Assembly: GCF_003933245.1 (NCBI RefSeq) | Contig: NZ_QUSX01000004.1 | Location: 86,170 to 150,169, forward strand | DNA: 64,000 nt | Direction of reading: 5' to 3' | Source: Maribacter algicola | Lineage (GTDB): Bacteria; Bacteroidota; Bacteroidia; Flavobacteriales; Flavobacteriaceae | Part shown: positions 41,765-50,942 of the stretch, in pieces | Layout of the letters: the number at the start of each line of letters is the position of its first letter | How positions within the stretch are numbered: the stretch's first letter is position 1 | Translations under genes and position numbers: made by a program | Notes under the pieces: generated by a model | What the model saw: the letters and a program-made list of their open reading frames with translations, nothing else | The model's database searches: none | Told to the model about the DNA's origin: nothing

Positions 41765-43833
41765 TGGTGAAATTCAACAATCAGTACGTTAATAGAGAGA
41801 TAAGTTGGTTATGGTTCAATGAACGCGTACTGCAGGAAAGTGCGGATAAGAATGTACCGCTCATTGAGCGTTTGCGTTTCTTAGGGATTTTTTCAAATAA
41901 TTTGGACGAATTTTTTAAGGTACGATATGCCACGGTGAAAAGAATCGTTGAAGCTGGAAAGACCGGAAAGAGTGTTTTGGGAGGGGAAAAGGCTAAAGAC
42001 CTTTTGGAAGAGATTACAGAAATCGTAATCCGTCAGCAGAGCAAAAGTTTGGTCATCCTAAAGCAAATAGAGGCAGAACTGGAGCGTGAAAACATCTTCA
42101 TCATAAGGGAAACCGCCCTGAACAAAAATCAAAAGGAATTTGTTAAGGAATATTTTCTTCAAAATGTGAGCCCTCAGCTCATGACCATCATACTCAATGA
42201 CTTAACACGGTTTCCTACCCTAAAGGACACTGCTGCCTATTTGGCGGTTAAAATGATAATCAAGGGTGCCAATGTAAAAAAGGAAAAACGTTTTGCCCTT
42301 ATAGAGATTCCCAAAGGGATAGACCGTTTTGTGGTTTTGCCCAAAGAAGGTGATAAGAATTATATCATTATTCTGGATGATTTGATCAGATATTGTCTGA
42401 GCAATATTTTTACTATGTTCGAATATGAATCTATTTCCGCGCACATGATCAAGATAACCAGGGATGCAGAGTTGGATATGGATAATGACTTGAGCAAGAG
42501 TTTTATAGAAAAGATTTCCTTAAGTGTGGAACATAGAAAAATAAGCGACCCGGTTCGTTTTGTGTACGATAAAAGTATTGCCAAGGACACTTTGGCATTT
42601 CTTAAGGAGAAAATGCAGATTGAGGATACGGATAGTGTGATCCCAGGGGGGAGGTATCATAATAAAAGGGATTACATGGGGTTTCCAAGTTTGGACAGGA
42701 ACGATTTATTATACGATAAAATAAGGCCACTGCCCGTAAAGGGACTTAGTATTGAAGGGAGTATTTTGGAGAGTATAACCCACAAGGATTATTTGCAGTA
42801 CACCCCATATCATACATTTACCTATATCCTTAAGTTTTTGAGGGAAGCGGCCCTAGATCCAAAAGTGCGTACCATAAAGATAACGGTTTACCGTTTGGCC
42901 AATAACTCCCAAGTGGCGGCATCACTTATCAATGCTGTGAAAAACGGAAAACAGGTAACGGTCCAAATTGAACTACAGGCCAGGTTTGACGAGCAGGCCA
43001 ACATTGAATATGCGGAGCAATTACAGGCCGAAGGTGTTAAATTAATATTTGGGGTGCCTGGTCTTAAAGTTCATAGTAAAATATGTTTGATTGAACGTGA
43101 AGAGGATGAGGGACTCAAACGATATGGATTTATAAGCACTGGTAACTTTAATGAATCGACCGCCAAAATATATACGGATTATACATTGTTTACTTCCCAC
43201 CCGCCCATATTAAAGGAGTTGAACAAGGTCTTCGATTTCTTTGAGACGACCTACAAGATTAACAAGTATAAACATCTAATCGTATCGCCCCATTATACCA
43301 AAAAAGTATTTCACAAGCTCATAGAACAGGAAATCGCCAATGCCATTGTGGGCAAGGAAGCCTACATAAAAATAAAAATGAACAGCTTTACATCTTACGA
43401 AATGGTGGATAAACTGTATGAAGCAAGTAGGGCAGGGGTCAAGATTCAGTTAATCGTTAGGGGTATTTGCTGTTTGGTACCTGGAGTAAAGGGTATGAGC
43501 GAGAATATTGAGGCCATTAGTATCGTTGATAAGTTTTTGGAGCATACCCGACTTTTTGTCTTTGCCAATGCAGGCAATCCCAAGGTCTACATTTCCTCGG
43601 CAGATTGGATGACAAGAAACCTGGATTATCGCGTGGAAGTAGGCTGTCCCATATATGACGAGGACATCAAACAGGAATTGATGGATACCTTTGAAATCTG
43701 TTGGCGCGACAACTTAAAGGCAAGGGTCTTTTCCGAGAAACAGGACAATGCTTATAGAAGGTCTAGAACACCCAAACACCGTTCACAGTTTGAAACCTAC
43801 GATTACTATGTGAAAAAGTTAAAGGAAAAGTAA
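41764..43833 (+). CDS. ppk1: Polyphosphate kinase 1
   Basis: The enzyme of about 689 residues reversibly polymerises the gamma-phosphate of ATP into polyphosphate. 'NREISWLWFNERVLQE' marks the N-terminal domain. The autophosphorylated His lies in 'GLKVHSKICLIE' (about 433), and a second conserved His is in 'LEHTRLFVFAN'. 'SADWMTRNLDYRVEVGCP' is the C-terminal PLD-like motif. The start is the ATG in TAATG. The in-frame start at 41704 lies inside the phosphatase gene and is rejected. The gene is convergent with miaE across 13 bp. Confidence 0.95.
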   Translation: MVKFNNQYVNREISWLWFNERVLQESADKNVPLIERLRFLGIFSNNLDEFFKVRYATVKRIVEAGKTGKSVLGGEKAKDLLEEITEIVIRQQSKSLVILKQIEAELERENIFIIRETALNKNQKEFVKEYFLQNVSPQLMTIILNDLTRFPTLKDTAAYLAVKMIIKGANVKKEKRFALIEIPKGIDRFVVLPKEGDKNYIIILDDLIRYCLSNIFTMFEYESISAHMIKITRDAELDMDNDLSKSFIEKISLSVEHRKISDPVRFVYDKSIAKDTLAFLKEKMQIEDTDSVIPGGRYHNKRDYMGFPSLDRNDLLYDKIRPLPVKGLSIEGSILESITHKDYLQYTPYHTFTYILKFLREAALDPKVRTIKITVYRLANNSQVAASLINAVKNGKQVTVQIELQARFDEQANIEYAEQLQAEGVKLIFGVPGLKVHSKICLIEREEDEGLKRYGFISTGNFNESTAKIYTDYTLFTSHPPILKELNKVFDFFETTYKINKYKHLIVSPHYTKKVFHKLIEQEIANAIVGKEAYIKIKMNSFTSYEMVDKLYEASRAGVKIQLIVRGICCLVPGVKGMSENIEAISIVDKFLEHTRLFVFANAGNPKVYISSADWMTRNLDYRVEVGCPIYDEDIKQELMDTFEICWRDNLKARVFSEKQDNAYRRSRTPKHRSQFETYDYYVKKLKEK

Positions 43834-43846
43834 ACATCAACGAGGT

Positions 43847-44431
43847 TTACCCATGTACCTTTTCTGATTTGCTGAGATTTTTCATGATTTCAGCTTCATA
43901 TTCCAATAAGGCCTGCCATTTTTGGTCTACCTCTTTTCTGTCGCCATATTTTCGGGCGAATTTTAGGAACATGGTATAATGCCCAGCTTCGCTGATCATG
44001 AGTTTGTGATAGAAATCGGCCAATTTTTTATCTGGAAGTTCCTCGGACAATAGTCTAAACCTTTCACAGCTTCTGGCCTCAATGAGGGCGGCATACAAAA
44101 GACGGTGTATCAATTGAGTGGTTCGGCTTCCACCTTTCGGAAAAAATTTGAGCAGTTCCAAAACATATACATCCTTTCTATCCCTTCCCAATTTTTGCCC
44201 ACGTTCCAAAATTAGGTCGTGTACCATTTTAAAGTGTCCCATTTCTTCCCGGGATAACGCTACCATTTCTTCGACCAATTCCGTATATTCCGGAAAGGAA
44301 ACAATTAAGGATATGGCCGTACTGGCGGCCTTTTGTTCGCAAAATGCATGGTCCGTCAAAATTTCATCAATATTTTTTTCAACGATATTAACCCATCTTG
44401 GATCGGTGGGCAACTTTAATCCTAACATCAT
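43847..44431 (-). CDS. miaE: tRNA-(ms2io6A)-hydroxylase MiaE
   Basis: The 194-residue diiron enzyme hydroxylates the isopentenyl side chain of ms2i6A37 in tRNA. Iron ligands appear in 'ILTDHAFCEQKAAS', 'LSREEMGHFKMVHDL', 'ALIEARSCERFRLL' and 'MISEAGHYTMFLK', with the EExxH-type motifs of ferritin-like proteins. The start is one of two adjacent ATG codons (44431 or 44428). It diverges from the ebo operon across 95 bp, where both promoters appear as TATTTTTG on opposite strands. Confidence 0.93.
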   Translation of the reverse strand: MMLGLKLPTDPRWVNIVEKNIDEILTDHAFCEQKAASTAISLIVSFPEYTELVEEMVALSREEMGHFKMVHDLILERGQKLGRDRKDVYVLELLKFFPKGGSRTTQLIHRLLYAALIEARSCERFRLLSEELPDKKLADFYHKLMISEAGHYTMFLKFARKYGDRKEVDQKWQALLEYEAEIMKNLSKSEKVHG

Positions 44432-44460
44432 TTTAACGCTTATTAACCTTGTTTGCGATG

Positions 44461-44468
44461 CAAAAATA
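44461..44468 (-). promoter_or_regulatory. TATTTTTG -7 box of miaE
   Basis: The minus-strand box lies 29 bases before the miaE ATG, back-to-back with the ebo promoter 22 bp away. No good -33 element was found. Confidence 0.5.
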
Positions 44469-44490
44469 AGGCTTTGTGGGTTTTAATAAT

Positions 44491-44498
44491 TATTTTTG
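44491..44498 (+). promoter_or_regulatory. TATTTTTG -7 box of the ebo operon
   Basis: The box lies 28 bases before the eboA ATG. A TTTG at 44473-44476 sits 14 bases upstream, slightly closer than usual. No internal promoter is evident downstream because the intergenic gaps are only 1-11 bp. Confidence 0.55.
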
Positions 44499-44526
44499 GG
44501 AAAGGAGAAATAAGAATATATAAATA

Positions 44527-45375
44527 ATGCAGGTAAGCGAACGGATTAAGGAAGCGCTTGGGGCCCAAGCGGATCCAGTGTCATTGGAATGGCTGACTGA
44601 AAAAACACAAAAATTGGAAGCAGATAAATCCGTAAGGGACTTGTTCATGACGTACAGCCTCTTGGCTTCAAAATTTGACAAGAGCATTACATTAAAGGTC
44701 GCAAATGCCGATGAAGGGGCACTCGACTTTTTAACCTCCCGGAATGCAAACTTGTTGGAGGTGGCTAGAATTTACCTGCTTATGAAGGTATTGGAAATCG
44801 ATACCGATTTCTACGGGTCCAAAGTGGCCAATATCATTCAGGTTGCGGATATTACGGAACTTGAGACGTTTCTTAAGTTCCTGGACCTTTTGCCTTATCC
44901 TGATATGTTCAAGTTTACGGCAGTAGAAGCCCTTAGAACAAATATATCGGTCATTTTTGATGCCATTACCTTGAACAACCCCTATCCGGCGAAGTACTTC
45001 AATGACCAGCAATGGAACCAGATGTATCTAAAGGCCGCGTTTATGGAGCGAGATCTTTCTAAAATACCCTCCGTAGATGAACGTGCCAATGTGGATCTAG
45101 CGAGGATCATTTCGGATTACGCCCACGAACGATGGGCGGCCTCCAGGAAGATAGACCCTATGTTCTGGCGCCCGGTCTCAGGGTTTCTGAATCCGGTTCT
45201 GCTAAAGGATATGGAACGCTTATTGGAAAGTGGAGACCTGATAGAAAATAGGGCGGGAGCCTTGTGCTGTTATCATTCCGATAGTGCAGAAGCCTTGGAA
45301 ATCCTGCATCGCAAACCCGACTTGAAACAGCAGATAGAAGAAGGAACACTAACTTGGAATAACTTAAAGAATTAA
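44527..45375 (+). CDS. eboA: EboA-family protein, first gene of the ebo operon
   Basis: The 282-residue soluble, mostly helical protein has no signal or membrane segment. Its repetitive helical pattern and the C-terminal 'NRAGALCCYHSDS' and 'KIDPMFWRPVSGFL' segments match the EboA domain that opens ebo clusters in cyanobacteria and other bacteria. Its biochemical role is unknown. It is followed after 6 bp by eboB and preceded by its own promoter. The identification rests partly on the gene order that follows. Confidence 0.82.
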   Translation: MQVSERIKEALGAQADPVSLEWLTEKTQKLEADKSVRDLFMTYSLLASKFDKSITLKVANADEGALDFLTSRNANLLEVARIYLLMKVLEIDTDFYGSKVANIIQVADITELETFLKFLDLLPYPDMFKFTAVEALRTNISVIFDAITLNNPYPAKYFNDQQWNQMYLKAAFMERDLSKIPSVDERANVDLARIISDYAHERWAASRKIDPMFWRPVSGFLNPVLLKDMERLLESGDLIENRAGALCCYHSDSAEALEILHRKPDLKQQIEEGTLTWNNLKN

Positions 45376-45381
45376 TAGAAA

Positions 45382-46290
45382 ATGCAAGATAAATTGATGA
45401 TTATCGACCCGCACGTACACATGTCTTCTAGAACAACAGATGATTATGAAGCCATGCAACAGGCTGGTGTTGTAGCTATAATAGAACCCTCGTTTTGGTT
45501 GGGACAACCCAGGACGCAGGTGGGTTCTTTTCAGGATTATTTCAGCAGTCTGGTAGGATGGGAGCCTTTTAGGGCAAGCCAGTTTGGTATAAAGCACTAT
45601 TGTACTATTGGTTTAAATTCTAAAGAGGCCAACAATGAAGCTCTAGCGGAGCAGGTCGTTGAGCTACTTCCCCTGTACCTACATAAAGAAAACGTGGTGG
45701 CCATTGGGGAGATTGGCTACGATGACCAAACCCCTGCCGAGGACAAGTACTTTAGGATGCAGTTGGATCTGGCGAAGGAATTGGATATGACGGTTCAGGT
45801 ACATACACCGCATAGGGATAAGAAAGCGGGTACCATCAAGAGCATGGAGGTATGTTTGGAACATGGATTGGACCCTGCCAATGTCATAATTGACCATAAT
45901 AACGAGGAGACTGTTAAAGAGGTTCTGGATAGGGGCTTTATTGCTGCATTTACCATTTATCCCAAAACAAAAATGGGCAATGAACGCATGGTTGAAGTGG
46001 TACGCAAGTTTGGTAGCGACAATATTATTGTGGATAGCTCAGCCGATTGGGGTGTAAGTGACCCATTGGCCGTACCCAAAACAGCTTCCTTGATGCTGAA
46101 AAGAGGAATTTCACGTGAAGATGTTGTGAAGACCTGCTATCAAAACGCCTTGGACGCGTTCAGCAAAAACGGACGAATGAAGGAGGAACACTGGTTGAAG
46201 CCAAAAGGAATCGACCAATCACAACTTTTTAATGATAATAGCGTTTTAAGAGGGCAAACACCTCGGATAGATTCCGAACAAATCTCTTAG
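45382..46290 (+). CDS. eboB: EboB: TatD-like metal-dependent hydrolase
   Basis: The 302-residue TIM-barrel hydrolase retains the metal-ligand pattern of the TatD/amidohydrolase superfamily: HxH in 'IIDPHVHMSS', Glu in 'AIGEIGYDD', His in 'TVQVHTPHRD', His in 'NVIIDHNNEE', and Asp in 'VDSSADWGVSD'. The active site therefore looks intact. The substrate is unknown, and TatD nuclease activity should not be assumed. The TAG stop lies one base before the eboC ATG. Confidence 0.86.
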   Translation: MQDKLMIIDPHVHMSSRTTDDYEAMQQAGVVAIIEPSFWLGQPRTQVGSFQDYFSSLVGWEPFRASQFGIKHYCTIGLNSKEANNEALAEQVVELLPLYLHKENVVAIGEIGYDDQTPAEDKYFRMQLDLAKELDMTVQVHTPHRDKKAGTIKSMEVCLEHGLDPANVIIDHNNEETVKEVLDRGFIAAFTIYPKTKMGNERMVEVVRKFGSDNIIVDSSADWGVSDPLAVPKTASLMLKRGISREDVVKTCYQNALDAFSKNGRMKEEHWLKPKGIDQSQLFNDNSVLRGQTPRIDSEQIS

Positions 46291-46291
46291 A

Positions 46292-47191
46292 ATGATGAAA
46301 AAAATCATGGGTTTTGCCAGGTTGGCAAGACCTGCCAACCTACCTACCGCTGCAGCGGATATTTTTGGCGGTATTGCTTTGGCACTTTTTTCTACCAGTG
46401 TGGGAATTCCGGATTTTATTTCGGTGAATGGGCAGGGTATTTTGTCGCTTGTATTTGCATCGGTGTTCCTATACGCTGGTGGCGTGGTTTTCAATGATGT
46501 GTTTGATGCCAAACTGGATGCCGTTGAACGTCCGGAAAGACCTATACCTAGCGGAATCATTCCAAAGAATCAGGCCGTTATATGGGGTCTATTATTATTT
46601 ATTTTTGGGCTTTCTCTGGCATTTTCGGTCAATACTTTAAGTGGAGTCCTGGCGGGAATATTGATTTTTTCCATAATAGGCTATGATGCATTGGCTAAAA
46701 AACATGCTTTTTTTGGGCCTTTGGTCATGGGTGTTTGTAGAGGACTGAACCTTTTATTGGGAATGTCCATTTTAGGGCAATTGGACCTGTGGTGGGTTTC
46801 TTTCGTACCCCTTATTTATATTTTCGCGATAACCCTGATTAGTAGGGGTGAGGTCCATGGCGATAACAAGGGCCATATTGCAATCGCTGGTTTATTGTAT
46901 GCATTGGTACTGGCTTTTATCGCGGTTACCATTGCGCTGAAAACATCCCATATTTTGGTGTCCCTACCCTTTATTGCCTTGTTTGGGTTTATGGTTTTTA
47001 AACCGTTGTTGGACGCGTACAGGGAAAACTCACCAAAGAATATTAAAAGGGCGGTAATGGCCGGGGTTTTGTCCCTGATTGTTATGGATGCCTGTTGGAC
47101 GACCGGTTTTTCCCAATGGTATTTAGGACTTCTGGTTTTATTACTTTTGCCTTTATCATTATTACTCTCAAGAATTTTTGCCGTTACCTAG
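46292..47191 (+). CDS. eboC: EboC: UbiA-family prenyltransferase
   Basis: The 299-residue integral-membrane protein has eight or nine hydrophobic helices. It keeps the first aspartate-rich motif of UbiA enzymes (NDVFDAKLDAVERPERPIPSG, shown here in part as NDVFDAKLD). The second aspartate motif is degenerate, with only 'GYDALAKK' near the usual place. UbiA enzymes join a polyprenyl chain to a ring acceptor at the inner membrane. In ebo clusters the acceptor is unknown. It is followed after 4 bp by eboD. Confidence 0.86.
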   Translation: MMKKIMGFARLARPANLPTAAADIFGGIALALFSTSVGIPDFISVNGQGILSLVFASVFLYAGGVVFNDVFDAKLDAVERPERPIPSGIIPKNQAVIWGLLLFIFGLSLAFSVNTLSGVLAGILIFSIIGYDALAKKHAFFGPLVMGVCRGLNLLLGMSILGQLDLWWVSFVPLIYIFAITLISRGEVHGDNKGHIAIAGLLYALVLAFIAVTIALKTSHILVSLPFIALFGFMVFKPLLDAYRENSPKNIKRAVMAGVLSLIVMDACWTTGFSQWYLGLLVLLLLPLSLLLSRIFAVT

Positions 47192-47195
47192 TGCT

Positions 47196-48356
47196 ATGGA
47201 ATTAAAACCTATCAAACAGTCGTTTTCGGTTCAATATGAGTACCAACTCCACTTTACAAAGGATTTGTTTCATGTTGATAACCAGCTGTTCGTCAATATT
47301 ATGAAAGGGTACAAGGACTACGAGGCTGTAAAGTTGTTTTTTGTCGTAGATAAAGGCGTGGCGGACAACCACCCAGATCTGTTGAACAAGATTTCCTCCT
47401 ATTGCAGTTTGTATTCCGGAAATTTGACCTGCACCAATACTTTGGTAATCGACGGAGGCGAACAGTCCAAAAATCATGCTGAATATATTGACCTTGTGCT
47501 GAAAGGGATTAATGAAAATGCTATTTGCAGGCACTCTTTTGTGGTGGTGATTGGAGGGGGTGCGGTAATCGATATGGTAGGCTATGCTGCGGCCATTGCA
47601 CATAGGGGCGTAAAATTGATTCGGATTCCAACCACGGTGCTCTCTCAGAACGATTCCGCCGTAGGCGTAAAGAACAGTGTGAACATCTTTAAGAAGAAAA
47701 ATTTTCTGGGGACATTCGCCCCGCCGTATGCCATCATAAACGATACTGATTTCTTGGCCACCTTGGAGCAGCGGGATTGGATAGCTGGAATCGCCGAGGC
47801 CATAAAAGTTGCCTTAATCAAGGACGGGGAATTCTTCGGATACATTGCCAAGCATGCCATAGCCCTTAAAGAAAGGCAATTGGAACCTATGCAATATGTA
47901 ATTTATAAATGTGCCGAAATGCACATGCAACATATTTCGCAAGGAGGGGATCCTTTTGAGTCTGGTTCGTCTAGGCCCCTGGATTTTGGTCACTGGGCGG
48001 CCCACAAATTGGAGTTTATGACCAGCTATGAGTTAAGACATGGCGAGGCCGTGGCCAAGGGAATTGCATTGGACGTTACCTATGCACAGTTAATCGGGTT
48101 GATTTCAGAGGAAGAATTGAGGATTATCCTTGATGTAATGAAGGAAATTGGTTTCGATTTATCCTTGCCTCTGCATTCCGAAAAGGAAGTGGACCAGCTT
48201 TTGGCCGGTATCGAGGAGTTTAGGGAACATTTGGGTGGTAGATTGACCATCACATTAATTTCCGGGTTGGGAAAGAAGCATGATGTCCATGAAATTGACA
48301 GGTCAATAATGAAACGGTCCATTGAGCAGCTAAATCATCAGATGGCCCTTAAATAG
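47196..48356 (+). CDS. eboD: EboD: 3-dehydroquinate-synthase-like sugar phosphate cyclase
   Basis: The enzyme of about 386 residues belongs to the sugar phosphate cyclase superfamily. The NAD site reads 'VVIGGGAVIDMVGYAAA', followed by 'RIPTTVLSQNDSAVGVKNSVN' (part). The zinc ligands appear as Glu in 'GIAEAIKVALIKD', His in 'LDFGHWAAHKLE' and His in 'ELRHGEAVAKG'. The DHQS family also includes EEVS and aminoDHQS types, so the product may be a cyclitol rather than dehydroquinate. I chose the ATG at 47196. An upstream start at 47178 would overlap eboC. Confidence 0.86.
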   Translation: MELKPIKQSFSVQYEYQLHFTKDLFHVDNQLFVNIMKGYKDYEAVKLFFVVDKGVADNHPDLLNKISSYCSLYSGNLTCTNTLVIDGGEQSKNHAEYIDLVLKGINENAICRHSFVVVIGGGAVIDMVGYAAAIAHRGVKLIRIPTTVLSQNDSAVGVKNSVNIFKKKNFLGTFAPPYAIINDTDFLATLEQRDWIAGIAEAIKVALIKDGEFFGYIAKHAIALKERQLEPMQYVIYKCAEMHMQHISQGGDPFESGSSRPLDFGHWAAHKLEFMTSYELRHGEAVAKGIALDVTYAQLIGLISEEELRIILDVMKEIGFDLSLPLHSEKEVDQLLAGIEEFREHLGGRLTITLISGLGKKHDVHEIDRSIMKRSIEQLNHQMALK

Positions 48357-48367
48357 CGAATCCCCTT

Positions 48368-49561
48368 ATGTTTATAAAAAACAAATACCACCTTTCTTAT
48401 TGTACGAACATACATCCCGGGCAGGATTGGGAAAGTACCTTCTCCAGTATTAAGGAACATGTTCCAGGTATTAAGAAGTCGGTTTCACCGGATAGCCCCT
48501 TTGGTCTCGGTTTACGACTTTCAAACAAGGCGAGTGAGGAACTCGCTTTGGGAAACAATATGACGGAATTCAAGAATTGGTTGCAGGAGGAGAATGTGTA
48601 TATTTTCACCATGAACGGGTTTCCTTATGGGAATTTTCATAATGAACGGGTAAAGGACGATGTCCACACTCCGGATTGGACTACTAAGGAACGTTTGATG
48701 TATACCCAACGATTGTTTGATCAATTGGCAGTATTGCTTCCAAAAGGGATCAATGGCGGAATTTCCACATCACCCATTAGTTATAAACATTGGTTTGCTT
48801 CGGAAATGGAAAAAGATACCGCCTTTAAAAAAGGTGCTATGCACATGGCCCAAATCGCTAAGCAACTTTTTGAACTGGAACAAGAGACAGGAACCTATCT
48901 CCATTTGGACATTGAGCCGGAGCCTGATGGATTTTTGGAAAATACGGAGGAAGTCCTTTCATTTTATTCGGACTATCTAATTCCCATCGCCCAACAGGAA
49001 TTATCCCGAAAGTTGGATAGGGATGCTTACCAATTGGAGGAATTGGTAAAACGATATATTACCATATGTTATGACATTTGCCATTTTTCCCTGGCGTATG
49101 AGCACCCCACTGAAACCTTTGCAAAGTTTAAGGAAGCGGGTATCCAAGTTGGGAAAATTCAGGTGAGTGCCGCCCTAAAGATTCTATTCAAAGGTAAGAA
49201 TCGGGAGGAAGTATGGAATTTATTGGAAAAATTCAATGAGCCAGTTTACTTACATCAGGTAACAGAGAAAATAGGAGAGAGGGTAAAAACCTATAACGAT
49301 CTTCCAATCGTATTGGAAGCAAAAAATGAGGTGGACGAACTACGTGCCCACTATCATGTTCCTATCTTTTTGGAGCGATTTGGGGCGTTGGACTCTACCC
49401 AAGATCAAATTTTGGATACTTTGGATTATTTAAAAAAGGATTCGTTGACGGAGCATTTGGAAATAGAAACCTATACGTGGGATGTATTACCGGAAGGGTT
49501 AAAGGAGGATTTATTGCATTCCATCGTCCGTGAAATAGAATGGTTAAAAGCGCACTTATAA
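48368..49561 (+). CDS. eboE: EboE: xylose-isomerase-like TIM-barrel, metabolite traffic protein
   Basis: The 397-residue protein starts 'HLSYCTNIHPGQDWESTF', the family opening, and has TIM-barrel elements such as 'YLHLDIEPEPDGFLE' and 'TICYDICHFSLAYEHP', with acidic and His residues placed as in sugar isomerases and endonuclease-IV-like barrels. The name 'metabolite traffic protein' comes from work on the cyanobacterial cluster. The catalytic activity, if any, is unknown. The TAA stop lies one base before the eboF ATG. Confidence 0.85.
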   Translation: MFIKNKYHLSYCTNIHPGQDWESTFSSIKEHVPGIKKSVSPDSPFGLGLRLSNKASEELALGNNMTEFKNWLQEENVYIFTMNGFPYGNFHNERVKDDVHTPDWTTKERLMYTQRLFDQLAVLLPKGINGGISTSPISYKHWFASEMEKDTAFKKGAMHMAQIAKQLFELEQETGTYLHLDIEPEPDGFLENTEEVLSFYSDYLIPIAQQELSRKLDRDAYQLEELVKRYITICYDICHFSLAYEHPTETFAKFKEAGIQVGKIQVSAALKILFKGKNREEVWNLLEKFNEPVYLHQVTEKIGERVKTYNDLPIVLEAKNEVDELRAHYHVPIFLERFGALDSTQDQILDTLDYLKKDSLTEHLEIETYTWDVLPEGLKEDLLHSIVREIEWLKAHL

Positions 49562-49562
49562 C

Positions 49563-50936
49563 ATGCAAAAGACAGTTGTCATCAATGTTGTTGGATTGAC
49601 CAAACGCCTTATAGGTGAGCATACACCCTTCATAAAATCGTTTTTGGAAAATGGTGGACATACATTTATAAAACCCATGTTACCTGCCGTAACCTGTTCG
49701 GTTCAGTCTACATACCTTACTGGAAAATGGCCTTCGGAACATGGAATCGTGGGAAACGGTTGGTATTTTAAGGACGAGTTGGAAGTCAAATTTTGGCGAC
49801 AATCCAATAGGTTGGTGCAACAACCCAAAATTTGGGATGTGTTAAAGGAAAAGGATGCTTCCTTTACGTGTGCCAATCATTTTTGGTGGTACAATATGTA
49901 TTCCTATGTGGATTATAGCATCACGCCAAGACCCAATTATTTGGCGGATGGACGCAAAATTCCCGATATTTATTCCTATCCCGCGAAGTTACGGGATGAG
50001 CTTCAAGGTAGCTTGGGTACATTTCCATTATTCGAGTTTTGGGGCCCTCGTACCACTATAAATTCATCTAAATGGATTGCCAATGGGGCGATTAAAACAG
50101 ATGAAAAATACGACCCCACCTTGACCCTTATCTATCTTCCGCATTTGGACTATAACTTGCAGCGTCACGGACTGGATTTCAGTAAAATTTCAAAGGATTT
50201 AAATGAAATCGATGGGGTGGTCAAACAATTGGTAGATTATTACGAAAAACAGGGAGCCCATATTATTTTATTGTCGGAATACGGAATTACCAATGTTAAG
50301 AATCCGATTCACCTAAACCGAGTTTTGAGGCGCGAAGGCCTTGTAAATGTGAGAATAGAAAGAGGCTTGGAACTATTGGATGCCGGAGCTAGTGAAGCCT
50401 TTGCAGTGGCGGACCATCAAGTCGCCCATATTTATGTGAAAGATAAAAACAAGTTGGGGGACGTCAGAAGCTTGATTGCCAAGGTTCCCGGTGTTGAAAG
50501 GGTACTTTCAAATGGCGAAATAGCTGCCGAGCATCTAAATCATGAAAGATGTGGTGATTTGGTTGCCGTTGCGGACGCGGACTCTTGGTTTACCTATTAT
50601 TTTTGGTTGGATGATGCTGTAGCACCTGATTATGCCAGAATGGTGGATATCCACAAAAAACCCGGGTATGATCCTGTAGAAATGTTGACCGATCCCAAGG
50701 ACAAACTGGTCATGGCCAAGGTAGCTTGGAAATTACTCAAAAAGAAACTGGGCTTTAGAACCGTTTTGGATATTATTCCCTTGGACGCTTCATTGATCAA
50801 GGGCTCCCATGGAAGAATTACTGACGATAGTGAGGATTATCCAATTTTTATAACAAATCAGGCAACTAAGATCAATACCAAAGAGGTGGTGGCAACGGAG
50901 GTCTGTGATTTAATTAAAAACCATGTTTTAAGCTGA
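49563..50936 (+). CDS. eboF: EboF: alkaline-phosphatase/nucleotide-pyrophosphatase-superfamily protein
   Basis: The 457-residue protein has the phosphodiesterase fold of the alkaline phosphatase superfamily. The nucleophilic Thr lies in 'PAVTCSVQSTYLTGKWP', and other ligands may be in 'LIYLPHLDYNLQRHG', 'FAVADHQVAHIYV' and 'LIKGSHGRITD'. The N-terminal metal Asp of classical members is not obvious ('VVINVVGLT' has none), and 'LLSEYGI' replaces a usual Asp-His pair. It could therefore be an atypical or non-hydrolytic member. There is no signal peptide. TMEM220 follows after 6 bp. Confidence 0.82.
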   Translation: MQKTVVINVVGLTKRLIGEHTPFIKSFLENGGHTFIKPMLPAVTCSVQSTYLTGKWPSEHGIVGNGWYFKDELEVKFWRQSNRLVQQPKIWDVLKEKDASFTCANHFWWYNMYSYVDYSITPRPNYLADGRKIPDIYSYPAKLRDELQGSLGTFPLFEFWGPRTTINSSKWIANGAIKTDEKYDPTLTLIYLPHLDYNLQRHGLDFSKISKDLNEIDGVVKQLVDYYEKQGAHIILLSEYGITNVKNPIHLNRVLRREGLVNVRIERGLELLDAGASEAFAVADHQVAHIYVKDKNKLGDVRSLIAKVPGVERVLSNGEIAAEHLNHERCGDLVAVADADSWFTYYFWLDDAVAPDYARMVDIHKKPGYDPVEMLTDPKDKLVMAKVAWKLLKKKLGFRTVLDIIPLDASLIKGSHGRITDDSEDYPIFITNQATKINTKEVVATEVCDLIKNHVLS

Positions 50937-50942
50937 TTTATA

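Noticed and set aside
43832..43852. GTAAAC/GTTTAC inverted repeat between ppk1 and miaE
   Set aside because: The stem is only 6 bp, with a 9-base loop and no T-run. It is too weak to call a terminator.
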